From contig JACOWJ010000025.1 in NCBI GenBank assembly GCA_016176845.1, positions 36,428-100,427 on the forward strand: a stretch of DNA of 64,000 bases. The letters run 5' to 3'. Position numbers and translations under genes: made by a program. The notes under the pieces were generated by a model. The model was not told where the DNA came from and did not search any database. It saw only the letters and a list, made by a program, of their open reading frames with translations. The DNA comes from Nitrospinota bacterium. GTDB lineage: Bacteria; 2-12-FULL-45-22; JACOWJ01. This document shows positions 1 through 6,313 of the stretch, piece after piece (within the stretch, counting starts at the first letter, position 1; every line of letters starts with the position of its first letter).

Positions 1-587
1 CGGGCCAGATATTCGTAAGGGGTTCCCTTATGTTTCTCGATCATCTGCTCCCATCCCTGGATCTTCTTTTCAAGTGCGCCCAGGTACTCCTGTGGAAGCG
101 AATCATCCTGAGCCCTTTGGATCATTTCCTTAAACTCCAGGCAGATGGCGTGGTTCTTTTTGGCCAACTCTGCCAGGGGAGAAGGAACCTTCAAGACATC
201 TTCGTAGCTTTGGATGGCCAGGTCGTATTCGTGCAGCTTCTCGTACGCCTTGGCCTTATTGAAGCTAATGATCGGTTTAAATTTGTTGTTCGGATAGATC
301 TTCTCGTAGTTGTTGAGACGAATGAGAGTAACCTTATAAAGGCTCCTTCCCGATACGTCTCTCACCACTTGAAACCGGTAGGTGTCGTCTTCCAAATGCC
401 TTTGAAAATCGCTCAGGATCTCTACCAACGTCTCCGAGGGGCGATATTTGATCTCCCGCCTGTAGGCCGTGCACCCCACCCCTATGCCCACGACGATCAG
501 GATAATCACCCATCCCCAGGGAATCCAAGCCCCCGCGGCTCCCCTTAAGAAGCGAAGTTTCTGCGTAATGCCTCTGATGATCTCCAT
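1..587 (-). CDS. Membrane-anchored repeat-type protein, 5' part only
   Basis: The reading frame opens at an ATG at 587-585 on the minus strand and stays open to the window edge, giving 195 residues without a stop. The N-terminus has a basic stretch, then a hydrophobic segment at about residues 22-38 ending at Cys39, so it is a membrane anchor or lipoprotein signal, although the lipobox is imperfect. The rest is helical and TPR-like. It is clearly paralogous to the lipoprotein at 14087-15058: both share a block of the form D-FQ-HL-DDTYR, then RL-NYEK, FKPI-F-KAKA-E-L, and KG-TPYE-LAR. The role is unknown; families like this usually act as envelope scaffold or assembly factors. The 3' part lies outside the window. 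Confidence 0.8.
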   Translation of the reverse strand, partial: MEIIRGITQKLRFLRGAAGAWIPWGWVIILIVVGIGVGCTAYRREIKYRPSETLVEILSDFQRHLEDDTYRFQVVRDVSGRSLYKVTLIRLNNYEKIYPNNKFKPIISFNKAKAYEKLHEYDLAIQSYEDVLKVPSPLAELAKKNHAICLEFKEMIQRAQDDSLPQEYLGALEKKIQGWEQMIEKHKGTPYEYLA

Positions 588-893
588 GTCTTGTCAGTAA
601 TTTAAGAGATTTTATCCGTCTGTCAACTTCTCAACCTTGGGCCATTCGCAGCGGTTCGAAGATTTTTTGGAAGGCTTCAGAAAAATTTTCTTGCTTTTTA
701 GGATCGCTTCGGCTATAAATAACGTTTATTTTGTCTCAAATTCTGGCTGAGCAGGGCCTCGTCCGGGATTCCAGATGAAATCGAATTTTTCAAGCTTCCA
801 GGGTGAGAGCATTACCCCATGCGCTTGCTCGTTGCGGGGAATCTGTGGGAAATCCTCACCCTCTCGTTCAATTAAGAAGGAAGAGGCGAAAAG
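588..893. other. Intergenic region, divergent promoters
   Basis: This stretch separates two divergent genes and holds no credible ORF. On the plus strand it contains a candidate promoter at 691-719. On the minus strand a TTGACA lies just upstream of the gene ending at the window edge, but no convincing -10 box accompanies it. Confidence 0.5.
691..719 (+). promoter_or_regulatory. Candidate sigma-70 promoter for PxxKW gene
   Basis: TTGCTT at 691-696 and TATAAA at 714-719 are separated by exactly 17 bases. The predicted transcript would carry a leader of about 165 bases before the PxxKW gene at 894. Confidence 0.5.
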
Positions 894-1175
894 ATGGATT
901 GTAACACCGTTAAGCCAGGAGTCGATTGTCTGTTTATGAGCAATAGTGGCTGCGCTTACAATGGCGGCAGTTGCCACCAAATCGTGGAGCAATGCCAGGG
1001 CTGCAACCATGTGATTACCTATCCGGCCGGACAATATTGTCGGACTTATTCGGATCCTTCCGTAAAATGGATCGATGCGCGCTGCAATTTCGCCACCCAT
1101 AACCGAATCGAAACCAGGGAAGAACGAAAGAAGCTAAACCCCCTCAAGGCCTCCAAAAGGAGCCGTGGAAAGTAG
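894..1175 (+). CDS. PxxKW family cysteine-rich protein
   Basis: This 93-residue protein has eight cysteines in its first two thirds, the family-defining motif DPSVKW (P-x-x-K-W), and the basic tail NPLKASKRSRGK typical of the family. The family is best known from Desulfobacterota and its function is uncharacterised; the cysteine pattern suggests metal or Fe-S binding, which is inference. A GGAAGAGG ribosome site sits just upstream of the ATG. It is a monocistronic gene followed by a palindromic element that could serve as its transcription end. Confidence 0.85.
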   Translation: MDCNTVKPGVDCLFMSNSGCAYNGGSCHQIVEQCQGCNHVITYPAGQYCRTYSDPSVKWIDARCNFATHNRIETREERKKLNPLKASKRSRGK

Positions 1176-1176
1176 A

Positions 1177-1269
1177 CCAGGCGTTGGGTTCAGGGCTCTG
1201 GGTTTGGCAACCCCGAAGGCTGGAGCCCTGAACCCGACGACCTGGCATACAGATCGTATAGGAATTTCC
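1177..1269. repeat. Palindromic element, GGGTTCAGGGCTC word type
   Basis: An imperfect inverted repeat (arms 1177-1198 and 1223-1245, word GGGTTCAGGGCTC) is followed by the anchor CGTATAGGAATTTCC at 1255-1269. The same anchor accompanies palindromes built from quite different words elsewhere in the window. Confidence 0.75.
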
Positions 1270-1274
1270 GCCAT

Positions 1275-1691
1275 CTATGAGGTATCCTGATCAGCAAAAT
1301 TGCTGACCTTCCACGCCCCGCCTTTTTCCCGAAGGGTGATCAAACACCGCTTCTTATAAGTTCCCGCCTTGGGCACCCGAACCTCTCCCTCGAAGAGAAA
1401 CACCTTGCGAAGTTTTCCTCTCTCCTTGAAATCGACCAGCCGGTAACGGACATCAGGCTTCCGAGTATCCAAGTTAATCTCTACCCCCCGGGTCAGCTCT
1501 AGCTGTTGGTCGATCTTGCTCAAGGCGAGGCCTGTACAGAGTTCCCTGGCCCCCCGAAGGTCTATGGCAACGTAGTAACGGTCCATGAAACGTCGGGCTA
1601 TCCCCTCAGGGGTACTGGCTCCCGGGCCACAGGCCCAGAGCCCCAGGATCCCCACCGCAAGCCCAACCCGAATACTTCGCAAGTGAGCCAT
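1275..1691 (-). CDS. Small predicted lipoprotein
   Basis: The ATG at 1691-1689 gives a 138-residue protein whose signal peptide ends in the lipobox L-W-A-C. A longer frame runs upstream but lies over the preceding gene and lacks a signal, so the shorter start is chosen. The mature part resembles small secreted ligand-binding or NTF2-like (DUF4878-type) domains, with the form IARRFMDRYYVAIDL, then charged beta-rich segments ending in WKVSNF; this assignment is tentative. It starts 5 bases after the stop of the upstream lipoprotein gene, so the two form an operon. Confidence 0.7.
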   Translation of the reverse strand: MAHLRSIRVGLAVGILGLWACGPGASTPEGIARRFMDRYYVAIDLRGARELCTGLALSKIDQQLELTRGVEINLDTRKPDVRYRLVDFKERGKLRKVFLFEGEVRVPKAGTYKKRCLITLREKGGAWKVSNFADQDTS

Positions 1692-1696
1692 CCGTC

Positions 1697-2197
1697 TCAG
1701 TTCTCCTTCCCCGATGGGGGCCCCGCCTCTGAAGAGGTCCCTCCCGCCCCACCGGGTGGGGTCTCCTTCTTTGCCCTGTTGCAATCCTGGAGTCTTCGGC
1801 GGTCCTTCCTGGAAAGCTTCTCCACGAGCTTCAAGCCGCCCAATGGCTGAGAAGTCACCTTGAACTCTCCCTCTCCTCCCCCATGAGAGTTGGGCTGGAA
1901 ATTGTAGACCTCGTTCTCGCAAAGGTAGATCCAGCGCTCCTGGTAACCCTCGCTTTTAAAGACCACATAGTCCGGCTTTCCCTCCTCCAGGTAAATCTTG
2001 AACTTCTCCATGTGCTGGGGGTAAGGGGAATAGAGGGTGTCGAAATGGATTAGGCCGCCTTTCCTCGGGGAACATCCACCCAACAGAAACAGCAGGCCCA
2101 ACCATAGCAAAGCCTTTCCCTTATTGCAGACTCGGTGTTTTAACACAATTGACTCAAGAACTCCAAAGATTTGCGCGTTGCCCTCCCCTTTGGCCAT
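1697..2197 (-). CDS. Predicted lipoprotein
   Basis: A 166-residue frame has a hydrophobic segment ending in the lipobox L-L-G-G-C at about residue 42, which makes the ATG at 2197 give an unusually long n-region. A GTG about 17 codons in (preceded by GGAG) would give a normal signal peptide, so the start is uncertain. The mature protein has a conserved-looking centre (KPDYVVFKSEGYQERWIYL) and a charged C-terminal tail. No family is recognised. It is the first gene of a two-gene lipoprotein operon. Confidence 0.65.
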   Translation of the reverse strand: MAKGEGNAQIFGVLESIVLKHRVCNKGKALLWLGLLFLLGGCSPRKGGLIHFDTLYSPYPQHMEKFKIYLEEGKPDYVVFKSEGYQERWIYLCENEVYNFQPNSHGGGEGEFKVTSQPLGGLKLVEKLSRKDRRRLQDCNRAKKETPPGGAGGTSSEAGPPSGKEN

Positions 2198-2527
2198 GCA
2201 AGCTTCAGGGGCTACGATACGGGACTCCTCTCAAGTGCGCGGTTGCCCTGATTGCGAATCATCATTCAAGGCGAACATCCCCCCGGGAAAGGCGAATCCG
2301 GATGCCTTAATTCATCCATATGATAGCACAAATCCGTTCCCTTGGCCCGATCTGCCCTGTCTCCTCAGGAAAGTAGACAAATTTTGGGGTTTGTCCGGGT
2401 TTTATGATATATTATTTTGGTCGCTAAATCGAGACCGATGCTGTAAAGCTGCGAAGTTTGCCGGGGGATTATGAGGCTCAAATAGATAGAAGGACGAGGT
2501 GGCTAACGGGGAGGAAAGGGAAAGAAG
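2198..2527. other. Intergenic region between divergent genes
   Basis: No gene or repeat was recognised. An AT-rich stretch around 2384-2413 (TTGGGG, 18 bases, TATATT) is the best but weak promoter candidate for mreB. Confidence 0.4.
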
Positions 2528-3553
2528 GTGCTGAACAGCTGGCTGTCGGGGCTGATTATCAAGGGAATCGCAATCGATTTGGGTACGGCCAACACCCTAA
2601 TCTATATCAAAAGCAAGGGCATTGTCTTGGACGAGCCTTCGGTTATCGCAATTTCTGAGAAAAATAGCTCCGTGTTAGCTGTAGGCCGGGAAGCCAAAGA
2701 AATGTACGGAAAGACCCCCGAGTTCATTCGGACCCTTCGACCTATAAAGGACGGGGTCGTCACGGATTTTGAGGTCACTCAACAGATGATCTCTTCCTTC
2801 ATCCTGAGGGTCCTGAAAATCCCCTTCCTCAAGCGAATTCGGATGATTATCGGCGTCCCCTCCGGTATCACCGAAGTGGAGAAACGGGCCGTGATCGAGG
2901 CAGCCAAAAAGGCCCAAGCATGGGAGGTTTACCTGATCCCGGAGCCGATGGCCGCGGCCATTGGCTCCGGCCTTCCCATCCACGAGCCCACCGCCCATAT
3001 GATTGTGGATATCGGAGGCGGGACCACGGAGGCCGCTGTTATCTGTTCTTACGTCGTCTCCTGTTGGCAATCAATCCGGGTGGGGGGAGATGAGATGGAC
3101 GAAGCGATTGCTCATTATGTCCGGGAACGGTTCAACATAGACATCGATATTTTCGAGGCCGAGCGGGTCAAAAAGGCCATCGGTTGCGCGATATCCTTGG
3201 AAGAAAAGTCGGAAATTGATGTCCGGGGGAAGGATCTCTCCACCGAGATGCCGAAAATCATCCGGGTCGATAGCGAGATGATCCGTGAAAGCCTTCGGCC
3301 CACCCTGATGAGCATCGTTGAGGTAGTTCGCAGAACCTTGGAACATATCTCTTCCGCCGTGGCGGCGGATATCTATGACAGGGGACTGACCATTGCCGGC
3401 GGTGGCTCCCTCTTGCGAGGCCTGGCTCCTTTCCTGGAGACAGAAATCAGCCTTCCCGTTCAAATCGCCAAGGATCCCCTGGTGGCCATTGTACGAGGAG
3501 CAGGCTTCGTCCTGGAGAATTTCTCCAGGTATCGACGGGTCTGCATGCCCTAG
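2528..3553 (+). CDS. mreB: Rod shape-determining actin homologue MreB
   Basis: This 341-residue protein is a full-length MreB. It has the phosphate-1 motif AIDLGTANT near residue 15, the phosphate-2 motif VDIGGGTTEAAV near 160, RVGGDEMDEAI, and the adenosine motif TIAGGGSLLRGL near 295. MreB polymerises under the inner membrane and guides elongation-mode peptidoglycan synthesis. The GTG start is preceded by AGGAAAGGGAAAG. Unusually, mreC, mreD and the elongasome genes are not next to it; it stands alone facing an fmdB gene. The segment after phosphate-2 (VICSYVVSCWQSIRVGG) departs from the usual VISLGGIV form, so it may be a second MreB paralogue. Confidence 0.92.
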   Translation: MLNSWLSGLIIKGIAIDLGTANTLIYIKSKGIVLDEPSVIAISEKNSSVLAVGREAKEMYGKTPEFIRTLRPIKDGVVTDFEVTQQMISSFILRVLKIPFLKRIRMIIGVPSGITEVEKRAVIEAAKKAQAWEVYLIPEPMAAAIGSGLPIHEPTAHMIVDIGGGTTEAAVICSYVVSCWQSIRVGGDEMDEAIAHYVRERFNIDIDIFEAERVKKAIGCAISLEEKSEIDVRGKDLSTEMPKIIRVDSEMIRESLRPTLMSIVEVVRRTLEHISSAVAADIYDRGLTIAGGGSLLRGLAPFLETEISLPVQIAKDPLVAIVRGAGFVLENFSRYRRVCMP

Positions 3554-3580
3554 GGCTAAGTACAGCTTATTTCTTGTTCC

Positions 3581-3961
3581 CTATAAGTCGTCGCCCAGGT
3601 CGCCTGAGCCCAAGTCCGGCATGGAGGCTTCGATCTCCTCAGGGCTTTCCCCAGTTTCCAGCCGCTCAACCATCTCGCCGAACTCTTCCCCTAGCTCTTC
3701 TCCCGACTCCTGTCCCATCTTCTTCATCCAGCGGGCGAGACTGCGAGGGTCGTTCTCGTCCAAGTCCCCCAGGTTCCCGGGATCCGCCAGGGCATCCAGC
3801 CGGCTTTCCTCCGATTTGATCACGCTCACTCGGGAGATAAGCCGCCGCAGGTCCCCACCGCCACAATGAGGGCAGGAGGCCTCACGGCTGGCGGAAATCG
3901 TCTTCCATAACTTGGAGAAACGCCTCTGGCAGCTGTTGCAGACATATTCATAGATCGGCAC
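3581..3961 (-). CDS. FmdB family zinc ribbon protein
   Basis: This 126-residue protein begins PIYEYVCNSCQRRF and has a second pair CPHC, together the CxxC/CxxC zinc ribbon of FmdB-type putative regulators. The start is the GTG at 3961-3959 with AGGGGAG ideally placed upstream; the longer ATG frame would run through the tRNA gene and is rejected. The C-terminal half is acidic and probably disordered. It begins 46 bases after the 3' end of tRNA-Sec on the same strand, so cotranscription from the tRNA promoter is likely. Function is unknown. A second, minimal FmdB protein is at 32341-32505. Confidence 0.88.
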   Translation of the reverse strand: MPIYEYVCNSCQRRFSKLWKTISASREASCPHCGGGDLRRLISRVSVIKSEESRLDALADPGNLGDLDENDPRSLARWMKKMGQESGEELGEEFGEMVERLETGESPEEIEASMPDLGSGDLGDDL

Positions 3962-4007
3962 CTGTGGACTCCCCTTTGCTAAGTACCGCTCCACCGCGAT
4001 CAAGATA

Positions 4008-4105
4008 TGGCGGAAGCGCGTGGGAGTCGAACCCACCGAGGACTTTATTAGAGCCCGCCACTGGATTTGAAGTCCAGGAGGGACACCGGAACCCTTTGCG
4101 CTTCC
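4008..4105 (-). tRNA. selC: tRNA-Sec (anticodon UCA)
   Basis: The minus strand folds as a selenocysteine tRNA. It has an 8-bp acceptor stem GGAAGCGC/GCGCTTCC, an anticodon arm CTGGA-CTTCAAA-TCCAG with UCA, a long variable arm, a T-arm GTGGG-TTCGACT-CCCAC, discriminator G and an encoded CCA. The total of 98 bases fits the bacterial class. It decodes UGA in selenoprotein mRNAs after charging with serine and conversion by SelA, whose gene is at 16353-17813. selB and selD are not in the window. Confidence 0.96.
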
Positions 4106-4114
4106 TTGCCGGTT

Positions 4115-4143
4115 ATTTTAAGGACCTTTCCTGCTCCTGTCAA
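4115..4143 (-). promoter_or_regulatory. Sigma-70 promoter of tRNA-Sec
   Basis: On the minus strand TTGACA (4143-4138) and TAAAAT (4120-4115) are separated by exactly 17 bases, and the tRNA 5' end lies 10 bases beyond the -10 box. This is among the best-matching promoters in the window. Confidence 0.85.
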
Positions 4144-4176
4144 GTCTTCTCCATCGAACCCCCACCAAGGACCTCC

Positions 4177-4227
4177 ATGACCGAAAAAGCCAAGGAGAAC
4201 AGGGAGTTTCGGGATAGACCGTTAAAG
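4177..4227 (+). repeat. EFSDRPLK-type dispersed element, copy 1
   Basis: The plus strand could encode a start-like peptide ending in EFRDRPLKLL but has no gene here. Its complement TTTAACGGTCTATCC gives the TAA stop of the MamK-like gene. Related copies are at 15094-15141, 28884-28900 and 62329-62373. Confidence 0.55.
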
Positions 4228-5265
4228 CTGCTGCCAATACTCCAGGGGCATGTCCATGGCCAACTTCAAGGCACCCTGGGCCCCGGCATAGATCGGATCG
4301 TCCACCACGATGACCTTTCCCCCGCCCAGATCCGCCATGTTCTCTTCCAGAAGCTTATCCAGCCTCCGGATCTGGCTGCATCCCCCGGCCAGGATGACAT
4401 TGTTGCGGAGCGTGGTCTGGAACTCCGGATCGAAACTGCCGACCAGCTCACGGATAGCCTCCACGATGTCGGGCACGATGCTTTCGCAGGCCCGTTTCAT
4501 CTCGTCGGTGACATCGTAGGGGACCAGCTTCCCCCTTACGGGGAATTCCGCCACCACGCCGTCCGGGGTATGAGAGACGAATCCGTGCTTTTCTTTGCAG
4601 AGGCGGGCCATATTCCGGGTTAGTTGGGCCTCCTTGCATTTCTCCTGCAGGAGCCGATAAAGCAGCTCGTCGATATAGTCCCCAGCTTTGAGGACCGTGC
4701 GCTGATCCTCCTCCTCAGGGATCGTACCATGCATCCGGCATAGATCGGTCGTTCCCGCTCCGATGTCAATGATCAGCCCGTACTTGAGGAAATCACGTCC
4801 GTAGGCCACAGTAAAGGGCTCGGAGACCACCATGGCCGCGTCCAGCACCTCCCGACTCGCATCGATCAGGGCCTCTTTGTTGAAGAGATTGGCACGAGCT
4901 GGCGCTCCGATCACCCCGTAGACCTTCTCGCCAGGTGTGGGCTCCGCCAGGCTGACCAGGTGTCGAACCAACTCCTTGGCCGCCTGGCGGGCCTGCCCCT
5001 TCTCTTCGGGGCTGGCGCTGCTCTCATCCTCCAGGGTGTGCTTGATTACCCCTTTCTCCAGAGGGCGGCAGAGATTCAAGAGCAGGCGGTTTTCCAAGGC
5101 CTCTTCCCCAAAAACGATGGACCGTTGGTTCATTAGCCTTTGAGCAATGGCATCTTTGGGCCACCCCACCAGGCTGAGCAAGGTCTTTTTCCCCCCTTTG
5201 CTGGTACAGATGGAGCTCCGAAAGGTCCCCAGGTCGATCCCAATGTAGAGGTTCTCTCCTCTCAT
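4222..5265 (-). CDS. mamK: MamK-like bacterial actin
   Basis: This 347-residue actin-fold ATPase matches the MamK family rather than MreB or ParM. It has IGIDLGTFRSS near residue 8, LVGWPKDAI, the stretch VSEPFTVAYG, the phosphate-2 motif LIIDIGAGTTDL, a GTIPEEEDQ segment, NNVILAGGCSQIRRL for adenosine binding, and the C-terminal ending EYWQQL. MamK filaments align magnetosomes in magnetotactic bacteria; homologues also occur outside magnetosome islands. The ATG at 5265 has a strong AAGGAGG site eight bases upstream and is preferred over two upstream in-frame ATGs. No other mam or mad gene is nearby, so magnetosome function cannot be inferred. Confidence 0.85.
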   Translation of the reverse strand: MRGENLYIGIDLGTFRSSICTSKGGKKTLLSLVGWPKDAIAQRLMNQRSIVFGEEALENRLLLNLCRPLEKGVIKHTLEDESSASPEEKGQARQAAKELVRHLVSLAEPTPGEKVYGVIGAPARANLFNKEALIDASREVLDAAMVVSEPFTVAYGRDFLKYGLIIDIGAGTTDLCRMHGTIPEEEDQRTVLKAGDYIDELLYRLLQEKCKEAQLTRNMARLCKEKHGFVSHTPDGVVAEFPVRGKLVPYDVTDEMKRACESIVPDIVEAIRELVGSFDPEFQTTLRNNVILAGGCSQIRRLDKLLEENMADLGGGKVIVVDDPIYAGAQGALKLAMDMPLEYWQQL

Positions 5266-5341
5266 CGCCCCTTCCTCCTTCATCGAAACAGGAGAGCCTT
5301 CTCCCTGCTCTACCATCGTCCTGTTCCTCCTATGGCCTCTG

Positions 5342-6033
5342 TCATTTCGGTTCCCCTTCGACATGGTTCAAACAAGAACGGATCTGCTCCAGGCCCTCCC
5401 TGAGGACTGCCAGGGCCTTTCGGACTTCTTCCTCTCGGCCGGGTCCTTTCCCCCGCAATTCGAGAGGAGCCTCTTTGGCCAGATTATTCTCTCCGCCCAC
5501 TGGACGAGTTTTTTTTTTGTGCTGGCGACCACCCCTAACTTTTCCAGCTTCCAAAGACCTCCTTTCGGGCCTGGAGGATTTACCCCTCCTTGAATAGGCT
5601 CGCTCCCCTCGTCAGAACTGATGGGAACTTGCTCCAGAGATTCGGGGAAACCCCCCTCCACGCTGGGAGAATCCACCGAACCTTTTTTTCCCGTGAAAAT
5701 GACCGAGTCTTCCATGAGCCCATTTTCCTGCTTGGGGGCGGTCAACTCGACTTTGCCATGGTTTAGTTCGCCCCTCTGAGGAGGTAGATCGCCCTGGCTG
5801 TCGCGGGCTCCGACCCCCTCCCCATTTCGGCTCAAGTCGATTCCGATACGGAGGCCTTCAGGCTCGCACCAGATACGGACGCAAACCTCCCTTTTCCCGT
5901 CGAGGAGCTCCTTCAATAGCTCTAACCATTCCATCAGGATCAGATCCCTCTGGACGGCGCTCCATCGAGCGAAGGCGACCGTCGCGTAAGGTTCCCTGGC
6001 GCGAGGAAGAGGACCCAAAATGGTGAGGGCCAA
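5342..6033 (-). CDS. Unknown gene with apparent frameshift at A10 run
   Basis: Two overlapping minus-strand frames look like one gene. The upstream frame (TTG at 6033 or ATG at 5934) has a plausible N-terminus including MEWLELLKELLDG and RIWCEPEGLRIGIDL, then a polar linker. Beyond a run of ten A residues (T at 5509-5518 on the plus strand) that frame becomes Trp/Ser/Arg-rich, whereas the -1 frame continues with a protein-like, heptad-rich tail ending CLNHVEGEPK at 5342. Either the run is a slippage or -1 frameshift site, or the assembly lost a base. The gene lies 76 bases upstream of the MamK-like gene and may be its partner. No family is recognised. Confidence 0.55.
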
Positions 6034-6081
6034 AGACCCTTCATCCTCCCTCTCAGATAAAAAGTTAAAGTATAGCTAGCT

Positions 6082-6110
6082 AAGCTAGAAAATTTCTCGC
6101 TATTTGTCAA
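6082..6110 (-). promoter_or_regulatory. Candidate promoter for 5342-6033 / mamK-like operon
   Basis: TTGACA (6110-6105) is followed after 17 bases by TAGCTT (6087-6082) on the minus strand. The -35 is perfect and the -10 is weak. Confidence 0.4.
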
Positions 6111-6126
6111 GCTTTTCCCTTTCACC

Positions 6127-6155
6127 TTGTGGGGTGGCTGATCCTGTGCTATATT
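6127..6155 (+). promoter_or_regulatory. Candidate promoter of M16 peptidase gene
   Basis: TTGTGG (6127-6132) and TATATT (6150-6155) are 17 bases apart. The leader of about 150 bases contains an inverted repeat GCGGCCT/AGGCCGC. Confidence 0.5.
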
Positions 6156-6313
6156 TTCTCCTAGATTTTAGGCGGCCTTACTCCGTTCCGGAGGTCGGTC
6201 AGGCCGCTCTCACCTCTGGCTTACATCCGAGGGTTTTTACCACAAACTTTCGAAATGGACCAACCCCGCTTTGGACGTAAACATCTGGCAAATCGTTGCG
6301 CGGCCTCAAGCAC

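Noticed and set aside
3964-4623. A 219-codon plus-strand ORF over tRNA-Sec and the MamK-like gene
   Set aside because: It reads through a structured tRNA gene and antisense to a well-supported actin gene.
4222-6033. A magnetosome gene island
   Set aside because: Only one MamK-like gene is present; no other mam or mad gene was recognised in 64 kb.
6160-6313. A riboswitch in the M16 leader
   Set aside because: There is a short inverted repeat, but nothing matches a riboswitch class I can recognise.
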